Shown here: positions 41,318 through 51,385 of the stretch, in pieces
Layout: each line of letters opens with the position of its first letter
How positions within the stretch are numbered: the stretch's first letter is position 1
Source of the DNA: Afipia sp. 64-13
GTDB lineage: Bacteria > Pseudomonadota > Alphaproteobacteria > Rhizobiales > Xanthobacteraceae
Length of the DNA: 51,644 nucleotides
Assembly: GCA_001897755.1 (NCBI GenBank)
Contig: MKUJ01000018.1
Location: 65,048 to 116,691, forward strand
Direction of reading: 5' to 3'
Program-made: the position numbers and the translations under genes
Notes under the pieces: generated by a model
What the model was told of the DNA's origin: nothing
Seen by the model: only the letters and a program-made list of their open reading frames with translations
Database searches by the model: none

Positions 41318-44070
41318 TATCCGCGAGCTTTGCTGGCGCTCTTCTTGGCGGCGGGCGCGGCCACCTTCGTGGCTTTCGGTGCTGCGGCCTTCTTGGCCTT
41401 CGCAGCCGGAGCCTTTGCCGCTCGCGCCTTCGCCGTGGCCTTGATCGGCGTCACCTCGGCGCCGGCATCGTCCTTCGCTGCCGGTTTGGCCGCTGCTTTC
41501 TTGGCGGCGGTTTTCTTTGCCGGCTTCTTGGTCGCTTTCTTCGCCGCGCGCTTGACCTTGCCGCCCTTGGCGGCGCGCTCCTCGATCAGTGCGATGGCCT
41601 CCTGGAGCGTGATGTTCTCCGGGTCCATGCTGTCGGGAATGGTGGCGTTGATGCCGTCGATGGTGACGTAGGCGCCGTAACGGCCCTTCTTGAGCATGAT
41701 GGCGCCGCCGCGTGCCGGATAATCGCCCACCGGCTTGCCCGGATCGGCGCCGAAGCGGCGGCCCGGGCCCTTGGCGATCTTTTCCGCGATCAGCGTCACC
41801 GCGCGGTTGAGGCCGATCGCGTAGACGTCGTCACCGGCCTCGAGACTCGCATAGGTCTTGCCGTGGCGCACGAACGGACCGAACCGGCCGATGCCGGCGG
41901 TGATGATCTCGCCGTCCTCGGGGTGCGGGCCGACATCGCGCGGCAGCGACAGCAGCTTGATCGCAAGCTCGAGCTCGACATCGCCGGGCGACATGTTCTT
42001 GGGAATGCCGGCGCGCTTGGGCTTCTCGTCCTCGCCGTAATCCTTGGCCTCGCCGAGCTGGATGTAAGGCCCGAAGCGGCCGGCCTTCACCGTGACGTCG
42101 AGGCCGGTCGCCGGGTCCTTGCCGAGCACGCGGTCGCTCGCGCCGCTGGAGGCGGCGAGGGGACGGGTGTAGCGGCATTCCGGATAGTTCGAGCAGCCGA
42201 CGAAAGCGCCGAACTTGCCGGCCTTCAAATTGAGACGGCCGGTGCCGCAGCTCGGGCACTGGCGCGGATCGCCGCCATCGGCGCGTTTCTCGTAGATGTG
42301 CTCGCCGAGCATGTCGTCGAGCACGTCGAGCACTTCGCTGACCTTGACGTCCTTGATCTCGTCGACCGCGCCGATGAAGCCGGTCCAGAAATCCTGCAGC
42401 ACCCGCTTCCAGGCCACCTCGTTGTTGGAGACCTTGTCGAGCTGCTCCTCGAGGTCGGCGGTGAAATCGAACTCGACATAGCGCGAGAAGAACTTCTCGA
42501 GGAACGCCACCACGACGCGGCCCTTGTCCTCGGCGGACAGGCGTTTCTTCTCCAGCTTCACATAGCCGCGATCCTTCAGCACCTGCAGGATCGAGGCGTA
42601 GGTCGAGGGCCGGCCGATGCCGAGCTCTTCCATGCGCTTGACCAGCGAGGCTTCCGAGAAGCGCGGCGGCGGCTCGGTGAAATGCTGGGTAACGGCGAGG
42701 CTCTCGCGCTTGAGTGCTTCGCCCTCGCTCATCGGGGGCAGGCGGCGGCTGTCCTCGTCTTCCGGATCGTCGTCGCGGCCTTCCTGATAGACCGCGAGGA
42801 AGCCGTCGAACTTGATCACCTGTCCGGTGGCGCGCAGCTCCAGCAGGCGCGCGCCCGCCTTCGCCGTGATGTCCACGGTGGTACGCTCCATCTCGGCGGC
42901 TTCCATCTGGCTCGCGACCGTGCGCATCCAGATCAGTTCGTAGAGCCGGGCCTGATCGTTATCGAGCTTGCTCTTGATCTGCGAGGGACGGCGGCTGAGG
43001 TCGGTCGGGCGGATCGCCTCATGCGCTTCCTGCGCGTTCTTCGCCTTCGACGAATACTGCCGCGGCGCGTCTGGCAGATAGGATTTGCCGTAATCCTCGC
43101 CGATCACCTTGCGCACCTGGGTGATCGCCTCGGGCGCGATCTGCACGCCGTCGGTCCGCATATAGGTGATGAGGCCGGTGGTCTCGCCGCCGAGATTGAT
43201 GCCCTCGTAAAGACGCTGGGCGATGCGCATGGTGTGCGCCGGCGCGAATCCGAGCTTGCGGCTGGCTTCCTGCTGCAGCGTCGAGGTGGTGAAGGGAGCC
43301 TGCGGATTGCGCCGCGCCGGCTTGGCTTCGACGCTGCTGACGGCGAAGGCTGCCGCGTCCAGCGCCTTCTTGAAATCTTCCGCCTCGGCGCCGCTGCCGA
43401 TGTCGAGACGCTGGATCTTCTTGCCGTCGGCGCCGACCAGACGCGCCTCGAAGCTGTCGCCGCGCGGCGTTACCAGCGTCGCCAGCAGCGACCAGTACTC
43501 GCGGGCCACGAACTTCTCGATTTCGAGCTCGCGGTCGCAGACCAGTCGCAGTGCGACGGACTGCACGCGGCCCGCCGAGCGTGCGCCCGGCAGTTTGCGC
43601 CACAGCACTGGGGAGAGGGTGAAGCCGACGAGATAGTCGAGGGCGCGGCGCGCCATATAGGCGTCGACCAGCGCGCCGTCGATCTCGCGCGGATGTTTCA
43701 TGGCCTCGGTGACCGCCTGCTTGGTGATGGCGTTGAACACCACGCGTTCGATCTTCTGATCCTTGAGCGCTCGCTTCTCCTTCATGATCTCCAGGACGTG
43801 CCAGGAGATCGCCTCGCCCTCGCGATCGGGGTCGGTGGCGAGGATCAGCTTGTCGGCCCCTTTGAGGGCGCGGGCGATGTCGTTGAGACGGCCGGCGGCC
43901 TTGGGATCGTTTTCCCAGATCATCTGGAAATTGGCGTCGGGATCCACCGATCCATTCTTGGCCGGCAGGTCTCGAACATGCCCGTAAGAGGCCAGAACCT
44001 CGTAGGAGGAGCCCAAATATTTGTTGATCGTCTTGGCCTTCGCAGGCGACTCGACAATGACGATATTCAT
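41317..44070 (-). CDS. topA: DNA topoisomerase I
   Basis: A 917-residue type IA topoisomerase that relaxes negative supercoils. The Toprim domain opens the protein (VIVESPAKAKTINKYLG, and the DPDREGEAISWH motif). The active-site Tyr is Y303 in GLITYMRTDG. One clear zinc motif, CPSCG followed by CSNYPEC, comes next, and then several Topo_C repeats (GRFGPYIQLGE, GRFGPFVRHGK, GRYGAYVTIDG). The C-terminus is a Lys/Ala-rich tail of about 90 residues typical of alphaproteobacterial TopA. Stop overlaps the rnr start. Confidence 0.98.
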   Translation of the reverse strand: MNIVIVESPAKAKTINKYLGSSYEVLASYGHVRDLPAKNGSVDPDANFQMIWENDPKAAGRLNDIARALKGADKLILATDPDREGEAISWHVLEIMKEKRALKDQKIERVVFNAITKQAVTEAMKHPREIDGALVDAYMARRALDYLVGFTLSPVLWRKLPGARSAGRVQSVALRLVCDRELEIEKFVAREYWSLLATLVTPRGDSFEARLVGADGKKIQRLDIGSGAEAEDFKKALDAAAFAVSSVEAKPARRNPQAPFTTSTLQQEASRKLGFAPAHTMRIAQRLYEGINLGGETTGLITYMRTDGVQIAPEAITQVRKVIGEDYGKSYLPDAPRQYSSKAKNAQEAHEAIRPTDLSRRPSQIKSKLDNDQARLYELIWMRTVASQMEAAEMERTTVDITAKAGARLLELRATGQVIKFDGFLAVYQEGRDDDPEDEDSRRLPPMSEGEALKRESLAVTQHFTEPPPRFSEASLVKRMEELGIGRPSTYASILQVLKDRGYVKLEKKRLSAEDKGRVVVAFLEKFFSRYVEFDFTADLEEQLDKVSNNEVAWKRVLQDFWTGFIGAVDEIKDVKVSEVLDVLDDMLGEHIYEKRADGGDPRQCPSCGTGRLNLKAGKFGAFVGCSNYPECRYTRPLAASSGASDRVLGKDPATGLDVTVKAGRFGPYIQLGEAKDYGEDEKPKRAGIPKNMSPGDVELELAIKLLSLPRDVGPHPEDGEIITAGIGRFGPFVRHGKTYASLEAGDDVYAIGLNRAVTLIAEKIAKGPGRRFGADPGKPVGDYPARGGAIMLKKGRYGAYVTIDGINATIPDSMDPENITLQEAIALIEERAAKGGKVKRAAKKATKKPAKKTAAKKAAAKPAAKDDAGAEVTPIKATAKARAAKAPAAKAKKAAAPKATKVAAPAAKKSASKARG

Positions 44071-44283
44071 ATGATTCCAATGGCTTGTATGGGAAATCGG
44101 CGCCTGAATCGAAGCTGCGGCGCGATCCGTTTCGCCCGATACATGGGTAAAGTCGCGGGTCCTGTCAAATCGCCATGGCGTGAGAGCTTTGGATTTGCAC
44201 TCGCTATGGTTGAGAATTAATACTATAGGTTGTACGAATGGAGCGGATTCGTGTCGGGTTCCACGGAGCAGAGGGGAGAAAGC

Positions 44284-44511
44284 ATGACCCCGTCACGCCC
44301 AAAACATGGATCATCCAGGCCCGATCACCCCGACCCTGCCGAAGGCGGCGGCGGTCCCGACGAAGCGGCTGCTTTCATCGCCTCGACGCTGTCCGATCTT
44401 GCGCAGATCGCCTGCCGGCACGGTCTTGGCACGCTGGGTTATCTGCTCGATATGGCGCGGATGGAAGCGAAGGACACTCTGCTGCATCGTCGCGGACCGG
44501 ACGAGCGATAG
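44284..44511 (+). CDS. Small helical protein, unknown function (75 residues)
   Basis: A 75-residue protein with a polar N-terminus (PKHGSSRPDHPDPAEGGGG) and a helical, hydrophobic-rich rest: PDEAAAFIASTLSDLAQIAC and RHGLGTLGYLLDMARMEAKD. GGGGAGAAAGC precedes the ATG at 44284. It is on the plus strand, inserted between topA and dprA that read the other way. A longer frame upstream to 44230 lacks a comparable ribosome site. I recall similar short proteins in related genomes but know no function. Confidence 0.7.
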   Translation: MTPSRPKHGSSRPDHPDPAEGGGGPDEAAAFIASTLSDLAQIACRHGLGTLGYLLDMARMEAKDTLLHRRGPDER

Positions 44512-44596
44512 CGCGTATCGGCAACGGTTCGACGTCGGGCGTCGGTTGCCGCGCGCGGGAGCCCGGCCCGCCTGATGCGCAATTCCGCCCGTCTCA

Positions 44597-45718
44597 TTAT
44601 AATGTCAGCGAGACCATGCCGCCGCCATGGCGCTCCAGACGGCCGGCGAGTTCCAGTTCGAGCAGCACGGTGCGGACCACGGCGGCCGAGGTGCCGGACA
44701 GCCGGACCAGATCATCGATGCCGACAGGCGAGGGGCCGAGCAGGCCGACGATGCGCGCGCGGTCGCTGGCCTGCGGTTCGTCGTCGAGCGGTCCGTCATC
44801 CTGTTCCTCGATCGGCAACTCGATGGGGCGACCCAGGATCGGCTCCACCGCACTGATCACGTCGGCGGCGCCGGTGATCAGGATCGCGCCCTGTTTGATT
44901 AGATCGTTGGTGCCGGCGGCGCGCGGATCGAGCGGCGAGCCGGGCACCGCGAACACTTCGCGGCCCTGTTCGTTGGCGAAACGCGCGGTGATCAGCGACC
45001 CCGAGCGCAGCGCGGCCTCGACGATGATGACGCCGAGCGCGACACCGGAGATCAGGCGGTTGCGGCGGGGAAAATCGCGGGCGCGCGGAGTGTGGCCGAG
45101 CGGCATTTCCGAAATCGCGCCGCCGCGCTGTTCGAGGATGTCGAGCAACAGATCATCATGCTCGGGCGGATAGATCCGGTCATGCCCGCCCGCCAGCACC
45201 GCGACGGTACCGCTCGCGAGCGCGGCGCGATGCGCGGCCTGATCGATGCCGCGGGCAAGGCCCGAGACGATGGCGAAACCGGCCTCGCCGAGATCATGCG
45301 CGATGGTTTGCGCGAATTTCAGGCCGGCGCCGGAGGCGTTGCGCGATCCGACAATGCCGATCATCGGCTGCATCTGGATTTGCGGTAAGCCGCGCACGCC
45401 GAGCAGCGGCGGGGCATCGTCGATCAGCGCGAGACGCGGCGGGTAGCCGAACTCGCCGGGTGCGAGCAAAGCGAGGCCCATTCTTTTGCCGGCCTCGATC
45501 TCCCGCGCCGCGTCCTGCGCGCCGCAGATGCGCCCCGGCTTGCTGGTGCCGCCGCGCCGCGCCAGATCGGGCAATCGTTCCAGCGCCGCGTGGGCGCTGC
45601 CGTAGTGATTGATCAGCGAGCGGAAGGTGCGCGGGCCGACATTGTCGCTGCGGATCAGCCGCAGCCAGTCGATGCGCTGTTCGTCGGTCAGCCTCAAAGT
45701 GTGTGGTTGTGGTTCCAC
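44597..45718 (-). CDS. dprA: DNA-processing protein DprA
   Basis: A 373-residue protein that loads RecA onto incoming single-stranded DNA in natural transformation and is widespread in bacteria without known competence. It has an N-terminal SAM-like region ([20 protein letters not shown]), a Rossmann domain ([19 protein letters not shown], then [13 protein letters not shown] and [15 protein letters not shown]-like), and a C-terminal winged helix ([20 protein letters not shown]). I chose GTG 45718 ([10 protein letters not shown]) over TTG 45748 because family sequence begins here. It follows plsY, 64 bases on. Confidence 0.92.
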   Translation of the reverse strand: MEPQPHTLRLTDEQRIDWLRLIRSDNVGPRTFRSLINHYGSAHAALERLPDLARRGGTSKPGRICGAQDAAREIEAGKRMGLALLAPGEFGYPPRLALIDDAPPLLGVRGLPQIQMQPMIGIVGSRNASGAGLKFAQTIAHDLGEAGFAIVSGLARGIDQAAHRAALASGTVAVLAGGHDRIYPPEHDDLLLDILEQRGGAISEMPLGHTPRARDFPRRNRLISGVALGVIIVEAALRSGSLITARFANEQGREVFAVPGSPLDPRAAGTNDLIKQGAILITGAADVISAVEPILGRPIELPIEEQDDGPLDDEPQASDRARIVGLLGPSPVGIDDLVRLSGTSAAVVRTVLLELELAGRLERHGGGMVSLTL

Positions 45719-45782
45719 GCCGCCCCCGCGGCGGGAAGTCTCGCGCAAGTCGGGGGTGGGGGCAATCGGGAGTTGCGCGGAT

Positions 45783-46376
45783 TTATCCCTTCGCGCCGAT
45801 CTTGCCTTCGGTCCCCGCCATCAGCCGCCGGATATTGGCGCGGTGCATGATCCAGAGCAGCGCCGACAGCACGGCGAACAGAACGGCAAGGTCGAAATGC
45901 TGCGTCCACAGCAGCATCAGCGGCGTGAGCGCGGCCGCGACCAGCGCCGCCAGCGACGAGTAGCGGGACAGGAACGCGACGGCGAGCCAGATGGCGCAGA
46001 ACGCCAGCGCGGCGGGCCACAGCAGCCCGAGCAGGATGCCGATATAGGTGGCGACACCCTTGCCGCCCTTGAACTTCAGCCACACCGGAAAGAGATGGCC
46101 GAGGAACGCGCCGAGCCCGGCGAGAATGGCAGCTTCCGCGCCCGCGAAATGCTGCGCCACCAGCACCGCGAAGGTGCCTTTCAGCATGTCGCCGAGCAGC
46201 GTGATCGCGGCAAGGCTCTTGCGGCCGGTGCGCAGCACGTTGGTCGCGCCGATATTGCCCGAACCGATCGAGCGCAGATCCTGCGTGCCGGCAAGGCGGG
46301 TGGTGATCAGGCCGAACGGCACCGAGCCGCACAGATAACCGAAAGCGCAGGCGGCGGCGAGAACGGGCGCGGCCAT
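45783..46376 (-). CDS. plsY: Acyl-phosphate glycerol-3-phosphate acyltransferase PlsY
   Basis: A 197-residue integral membrane enzyme that makes lysophosphatidate from acyl phosphate, the first step of phospholipid synthesis. Family motifs: [27 protein letters not shown], the [13 protein letters not shown] catalytic loop, and five membrane segments. The ATG at 46376 follows directly from the first segment; the long open frame above it is antisense-like sequence within pyrC. Spacing from pyrC (14 bases) suggests co-transcription. Confidence 0.96.
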   Translation of the reverse strand: MAAPVLAAACAFGYLCGSVPFGLITTRLAGTQDLRSIGSGNIGATNVLRTGRKSLAAITLLGDMLKGTFAVLVAQHFAGAEAAILAGLGAFLGHLFPVWLKFKGGKGVATYIGILLGLLWPAALAFCAIWLAVAFLSRYSSLAALVAAALTPLMLLWTQHFDLAVLFAVLSALLWIMHRANIRRLMAGTEGKIGAKG

Positions 46377-46390
46377 GCCGATCCCCCTTG

Positions 46391-47692
46391 TTACAGGTAT
46401 TCGTACACGGTGCGGCCGCCGACGACGGTGCGGACGACGCGGCCGGTGAACCGCGCCTCGTCGAACGGCGTGTTCTTGCACTGCGATTTCAGGTCGGCCG
46501 GATCGAGCACCCACGGCACATCGAGATCGATCACGATCACGTCGGCCGGCGCGCCGGGGCGCAGCGAGCCGCCAGGCAGGCCGAGCAGCTCGGCGGGCCG
46601 GGTCGACATCGCTCGGATCAGGGTTTTCAGTTCGATCTCGCCGGAATGCACCAGTCGCAATGCGGCCGGCAGCATGGTCTCCAGACCGATCGCGCCGGGC
46701 TCGGCCTCGGCGAAGGGCAGGCGCTTGACCTCGACGTCCTGCGGATTGTGATCCGACATGATGACGTCGACCAGCCCCGAGGCGAGACCGGCGACCAGCG
46801 CCTGACGGTCGTTCTCGGTGCGCAGCGGCGGCGACAGCTTGAGGAAGGTGCGATACGGCCCGATGTCGTTCTCGTTCAGCGTGATGTGATTGATCGACAC
46901 CGAAGCGCTGATGTTGTGGCCGCAATCGCGGGCACGCCGCAGGACTTCGAGGGAGTCGATGCAGCTCACCGAGGCGGCGTGGTAGCGCCCGCCGGTCAGC
47001 GCGACGAGGCGTATGTCGCGCTCCAGCACCATGGCTTCGGCGGCGGTGGGAATGCCCATCAGGCCGAGGCGCGAGGCAAACTCGCCCTCGTTCATCACGC
47101 CTTCGCCGATCAAGGTCGGGTCTTCGGTATGATGCACGATCAACGCGTCGAAATCGCGCGCGTAGGTGAGGGCGCGGCGCATCACCAGCGAATTCATCAC
47201 GCTGCGGCTGCCATCGGTGAAGGCGACCGCGCCGGCGGCCTTGAGCAGACCGAACTCGGTCATCTCATCGCCCTTCATGTCGCGCGTCAGCGCCGCCATC
47301 GGATGGATGTTGACGATCGCGGTGTCGCGGGCGCGGCGCAGCACGAAATCGACGGTGGCGGAATTGTCGATCACCGGCTTGGTATCGGGCTGGCAGATGA
47401 TGGTGGTGATGCCGCCGGCGGCGGCGGCATGGCTGGCCGACGCGAACGTCTCGCGGTGGCCGGCGCCGGGCTCGCCGACGAAGGCGCGCATGTCGACCAG
47501 CCCGGGGGCGACGACCTTGCCGGCGCAATTGACGATTTCGGTGCCCGCCGGAACGCCGGCGGCGCTGATGCCGCGCCGCGCGTCGCGGATCATGCCGTCG
47601 ACAATCAGGACGTCGCCGATATCGTCGAGGTCGCGTGACGGATCGATCAGGCGGGCGTTGGCGAGCAGGAGCGGGCGGCGATCTATCGGCAT
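46391..47692 (-). CDS. pyrX: Dihydroorotase-like protein, probably non-catalytic (PyrX type)
   Basis: A 433-residue amidohydrolase-fold protein clearly homologous to dihydroorotase ([40 protein letters not shown]-like [38 protein letters not shown]). Three metal-site elements are altered. The N-terminal HxH reads RAF at residues 69-71. The His of HVAH reads Ser (HAAS). The APH motif reads NPQ, with the preceding Asp and His (DHNPQ) partly kept. Such PyrX/PyrC-prime proteins are known to be inactive and to stabilise aspartate transcarbamoylase. It starts four bases after the pyrB stop. Another gene elsewhere should encode the active dihydroorotase. Confidence 0.85.
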   Translation of the reverse strand: MPIDRRPLLLANARLIDPSRDLDDIGDVLIVDGMIRDARRGISAAGVPAGTEIVNCAGKVVAPGLVDMRAFVGEPGAGHRETFASASHAAAAGGITTIICQPDTKPVIDNSATVDFVLRRARDTAIVNIHPMAALTRDMKGDEMTEFGLLKAAGAVAFTDGSRSVMNSLVMRRALTYARDFDALIVHHTEDPTLIGEGVMNEGEFASRLGLMGIPTAAEAMVLERDIRLVALTGGRYHAASVSCIDSLEVLRRARDCGHNISASVSINHITLNENDIGPYRTFLKLSPPLRTENDRQALVAGLASGLVDVIMSDHNPQDVEVKRLPFAEAEPGAIGLETMLPAALRLVHSGEIELKTLIRAMSTRPAELLGLPGGSLRPGAPADVIVIDLDVPWVLDPADLKSQCKNTPFDEARFTGRVVRTVVGGRTVYEYL

Positions 47693-47696
47693 GGCG

Positions 47697-48650
47697 TCAC
47701 GCATTCGGCAGGTTGCGGGCGAGCGCTTCCAGCACGGCCATGCGCACCGCCACACCCATTTCGACTTGTTCGCGGATCAGCGACTGCGCGCCGTCGGCGA
47801 CGATGGAGTCGATTTCCACGCCGCGATTCATCGGTCCCGGATGCATCACCAGCGCGTCCGGCTTGGCATAGGACAGCTTCTTCTGATCGAGCCCGAAATA
47901 GTGGAAGTATTCGGAGCTCGACGGCACGAACGAGCCGGTCATCCGCTCGCGCTGCAATCGCAGCATCATGACGATGTCGGCGCCGTCCAGCCCCTCGCGC
48001 ATGTCGCGCGCGACCTCGACGCCCATGCGCTCGATGCCGGCCGGCAGCAGCGTGGAGGGCGCGACGACGCGAACCCGCGCGCCCATGGTGTTGAGCAGGA
48101 AAATGTTGGAGCGCGCCACGCGCGAATGCAGCACGTCGCCGCAGATTGCAACCAGGAGGCCTTCGAGGCGGCCTTTGTTGCGGCGGATGGTCAGCGCGTC
48201 GAGCAGCGCCTGCGTCGGGTGCTCATGGGCGCCGTCGCCGGCATTGATCACCGAGCCGTCCACCTTGCGGGCGAGCAGTTCGACCGCGCCGGAGGCGCGA
48301 TGGCGCACCACCAGAATGTCCGGGTGCATGGCGTTGAGCGTCACCGCGGTGTCGAGCAGCGTCTCGCCCTTGCGCATCGAGGACAACGCCATCGACATGT
48401 TGAGCACGTCGGCGCCGAGCCGCTTGCCGGCGATCTCGAAGGAAGATTGTGTCCGGGTCGAGGACTCGAAGAACAGGTTGACCTGGGTGCGTCCGCGCAG
48501 GTCGGAACGCTTTTTGTCGACCTGCCGGTTGAGTTCGACGAACTCCTCGGCAAGATCCAGAAGGCCGGTAATGTCGGCCGCGGGAAGGCCCTCGATGCCC
48601 AGCAGATGCCGGTGGCCGAGGACAAAACTCGATTTTGTTGCAAGGGTCAT
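47697..48650 (-). CDS. pyrB: Aspartate transcarbamoylase catalytic chain PyrB
   Basis: A 317-residue enzyme that joins carbamoyl phosphate and aspartate, the second step of pyrimidine synthesis. Motifs: [20 protein letters not shown] (carbamoyl-phosphate site), [34 protein letters not shown], and [14 protein letters not shown]. Length is normal. The ATG at 48650 is followed by family sequence at once; the frame is open upstream without it. No pyrI regulatory gene is present; its partner is the dihydroorotase-like gene just downstream, as in PyrB-PyrX dodecamers. Confidence 0.96.
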   Translation of the reverse strand: MTLATKSSFVLGHRHLLGIEGLPAADITGLLDLAEEFVELNRQVDKKRSDLRGRTQVNLFFESSTRTQSSFEIAGKRLGADVLNMSMALSSMRKGETLLDTAVTLNAMHPDILVVRHRASGAVELLARKVDGSVINAGDGAHEHPTQALLDALTIRRNKGRLEGLLVAICGDVLHSRVARSNIFLLNTMGARVRVVAPSTLLPAGIERMGVEVARDMREGLDGADIVMMLRLQRERMTGSFVPSSSEYFHYFGLDQKKLSYAKPDALVMHPGPMNRGVEIDSIVADGAQSLIREQVEMGVAVRMAVLEALARNLPNA

Positions 48651-48847
48651 TAAAGCAAGAGCTATAGGCAGACTTGGAGGTCCGGGCAAGGCAGATTTGC
48701 CCGATATCGAGTTTTCCCCCGGTGAAGCGCGGGCCCCGATTGCGTGGAACAGGCCCAGAGTGGCCTCGTCATCCCGCGGAGCAGGACAGGCGAGGCGGCG
48801 GCGAGCGCCGCGTTGCATCGGAATTGATTTAAAACCACGGAGGCAGG

Positions 48848-49615
48848 ATGCAAGCAGCGCGGATGACGGTCGCCGGGTGCCTTGTGGCGTGCCTTGTCGC
48901 CTTCGTCTCCGGGGCAGGCGCGCTGGCGCAGCCGCTGCCGGCGGACTTCGTCCGTCTGCGCGATGTCGATCCGAGCATCGTTCAGGACATCCGTTACGCG
49001 GGATATAATAATTTTGTCGGGCGGCCGTTGCAGGGCTATCGGGCGGGCGAATGTATCGTCACCCGGAAGGTGGCGGAGGCGCTGGCGGCGGTGCAGCGCG
49101 ATCTTGTCCCGCGCAGGCTGTCGCTGAAAATGTACGACTGCTACCGCCCGCAACGCGCTGTCGAGGACATCTACCGCTGGGCGCAGGACGGCCGCGAGAC
49201 ACCTGCGCAGCATCGCTACAATCCGAAGATGTCGAAGGCCGATCTGTTCCGGCTCGGCTACATCGCGCGGCATTCGGGACATTCCACCGGCAAGGCGGTG
49301 GATCTGACGCTGATCGCCTTGCCGGAGCCAAAGGTTGCGCCGTTCGATCCGAACGCGACCTATGCCGATTGTACCGGACCGCTGCGCCTGCGCGCGCCGG
49401 ACTCGAGCGTTGATATGGGCACCGGCTACGATTGTTCCGACGAGAAGGCGCACACGGCTTCGCGCGCGATCACGCCCATGCAGCGCAAATGGCGCCAGAT
49501 GCTGGTCGCGGCGATGGCGAAACACGGTTTCGTCAACTATCGCCTCGAATGGTGGCATTTCTCGCTGCCGGGTCCGAACAACACTGCGTTCGATTTCCCG
49601 GTGACACATCGTTAA
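48848..49615 (+). CDS. D-alanyl-D-alanine dipeptidase (M15 family, VanX/DdpX type)
   Basis: A 255-residue secreted metallopeptidase with signal peptide ([21 protein letters not shown] region). M15D motifs: YDCYRP with R100, the zinc site [10 protein letters not shown] (H145, D152), and EWWH (E234 catalytic, H237 zinc). These enzymes split D-Ala-D-Ala; in Gram-negative bacteria they recycle cell-wall dipeptide (DdpX), while in enterococci they give vancomycin resistance. No vanH or vanA ligase lies near, so a recycling role is likely. It is divergent from pyrB. Confidence 0.93.
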   Translation: MQAARMTVAGCLVACLVAFVSGAGALAQPLPADFVRLRDVDPSIVQDIRYAGYNNFVGRPLQGYRAGECIVTRKVAEALAAVQRDLVPRRLSLKMYDCYRPQRAVEDIYRWAQDGRETPAQHRYNPKMSKADLFRLGYIARHSGHSTGKAVDLTLIALPEPKVAPFDPNATYADCTGPLRLRAPDSSVDMGTGYDCSDEKAHTASRAITPMQRKWRQMLVAAMAKHGFVNYRLEWWHFSLPGPNNTAFDFPVTHR

Positions 49616-49695
49616 GCGCGGTCGTGGGCGGTGCGTGAAATCACCTCCGTTTCGGCGTATGCTGCGCACGAGTCCGGATCAGTGGCGAGGCGACG

Positions 49696-51336
49696 ATGCC
49701 GATCCTGCGCGAGACCGACGAGGCGTTCAATCAGCCGCCGCCGCTTGAGGACACCGATCTGTTCGCATCGGACCCGTCGCTGGCGGAGGCGGTCGCCGCC
49801 TTTGGCGGCAAAGTGCATGCCGCCGAATTGTCGGAGTTCGGCCGGCTCTGGGGCTCGCGCGCGATGGCCGAGCGCGGCCGCCTCGCCAACGACAATCCGC
49901 CGAAGCTGAAAGCGTTCGATGCGCGCGGCAATCGCCGCGACGAGGTCGAATTCCACCCGGCGTATCATGAACTGATGGCGCACAGTGCGCGCGCCGGGCT
50001 GCATTGCTCGACCTGGACGGCGGCAGGCGAGCCTGCCGGCGATGCGGCCGAAGTGGTGCGGGCGGCAAAATTCTTTATGGCGGCGCAGGTCGAGACCGGA
50101 CATCTGTGCCCGATCACCATGACGCGCGCCGCGGTGGGCGCGCTGGCGGCAGATCCGGCATTGCGCGCGCAAATCATGCCTGTGCTCGGCACCCGCAGTT
50201 ACGATCCGTCCTTCGCGCCGTGGTGGAACAAGCGCGGCATGACCATCGGCATGGGCATGACGGAGCGTCAGGGCGGCACCGACGTGCGCACCAACACCAC
50301 GCGCGCCGAACGCGACGGCGAGGCTTATGTCATCACCGGCCAGAAATGGTTCATGTCGGCGCCGATGTGCGACGCCTTTCTGGTGCTGGCGCAGGCGGTG
50401 GGCGGACTGACGTGTTTTGTCATGTCGCGCTTTCGTCCGGACGGCTCGGTCAACGCGATCCATTTCCAGCGCCTGAAAGACAAGGTCGGCAACCGCTCCA
50501 ATGCCTCGTCGGAAGTGGTATTCGAGCGCGCGCATGCGCTGCGTCTCGGCGAGGAGGGGCGGGGCATCGCCACCATCATCCGCATGGTGGCGCTGACGCG
50601 GCAGGACTGCGCCATCGCCTCCGCCGGCCTGATGCGCTCGGGGCTGGCGCATGCGCTGCATCACGCCCGGCTCCGCATCGTGTTCCAGAAGCATCTCGCC
50701 GATCAGCCGATGATGGAAAGCGTGCTGGGGGACATGGCGTTGCAGGTCGAAGCCTCCACAGCGCTGGTGCTGCGGCTGTGCCATGCCTTCGATCGCGCGC
50801 CGGTGGATGGCGGCGAGGCCGCCTACATGCGGCTGCTGACGCCGGCGGTGAAATACTGGATCTGCAAGAGCGCGCCGGCCTTCCTGTTCGAGGCGATGGA
50901 ATGCATCGGCGGCAACGGCTATGTCGAGGAGGGCATTCTGGCACGGCATTATCGCGAAGCGCCGGTCAATGCGATCTGGGAAGGCTCCGGCAATGTGATG
51001 TGCCTCGATGTGCTGCGGGCGCTGGCACGCGATGCCGAGGCGGCCTATGGCGTTTTGAAGCAGCTTGCCGCGCAGGCCGAGGGCTTGCCGGGCGCAGCCG
51101 AAGCGGTCGCGTTCATCGCGGGCGCGCTGCGCCGGCCCGATGCGGAGCGGGGCGCGCGGTTTGCGGTCGAAAGGCTCGCTTTGCTCGCCGCCGCCGCCGC
51201 GCTGAACGCGGTTCATTCCCCGCACGCGGCGCTGTTCGCGCAAACGCGACTGGCGCAACCGCATGGGACCATGTATGGCGCTGTCGATCTTGATCCGGAC
51301 GCGATGCGCGGTCTTCTTGCGCGTGCCTTGCCATGA
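49696..51336 (+). CDS. aidB: AidB-like acyl-CoA dehydrogenase
   Basis: A 546-residue flavoprotein of the AidB branch of acyl-CoA dehydrogenases. Landmarks: GMTIGMGMTERQGGTDVRTN, TTRAERDGEAYVITGQKWFM, EAMECIGGNGYVEEGILARH, and YREAPVNAIWEGSGNVMCLD. The four-residue and WEGSGN segments are AidB hallmarks. E. coli AidB binds DNA and protects against alkylating damage. The C-terminal 100 residues match the AidB DNA-binding domain in length. No other Ada-regulon gene lies beside it, so the DNA-protection role is inferred from family only. Confidence 0.93.
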   Translation: MPILRETDEAFNQPPPLEDTDLFASDPSLAEAVAAFGGKVHAAELSEFGRLWGSRAMAERGRLANDNPPKLKAFDARGNRRDEVEFHPAYHELMAHSARAGLHCSTWTAAGEPAGDAAEVVRAAKFFMAAQVETGHLCPITMTRAAVGALAADPALRAQIMPVLGTRSYDPSFAPWWNKRGMTIGMGMTERQGGTDVRTNTTRAERDGEAYVITGQKWFMSAPMCDAFLVLAQAVGGLTCFVMSRFRPDGSVNAIHFQRLKDKVGNRSNASSEVVFERAHALRLGEEGRGIATIIRMVALTRQDCAIASAGLMRSGLAHALHHARLRIVFQKHLADQPMMESVLGDMALQVEASTALVLRLCHAFDRAPVDGGEAAYMRLLTPAVKYWICKSAPAFLFEAMECIGGNGYVEEGILARHYREAPVNAIWEGSGNVMCLDVLRALARDAEAAYGVLKQLAAQAEGLPGAAEAVAFIAGALRRPDAERGARFAVERLALLAAAAALNAVHSPHAALFAQTRLAQPHGTMYGAVDLDPDAMRGLLARALP

Positions 51337-51385
51337 TCCGCCGTGCCCGCCTGACAAAGTGCCCTCCCGACATGAAGGCTGCTCC

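Noticed and set aside
41863-44220. A 785-codon open frame on the plus strand, antisense to topA
   Set aside because: High-GC codon shadow: no ribosome site, Arg/Asp/Leu-rich sequence without family features, and it lies over a well-conserved topA.
48848-49615. Vancomycin-resistance gene cluster
   Set aside because: The VanX-like dipeptidase stands alone, without vanH, vanA or vanRS; a cell-wall recycling role is the simpler reading.
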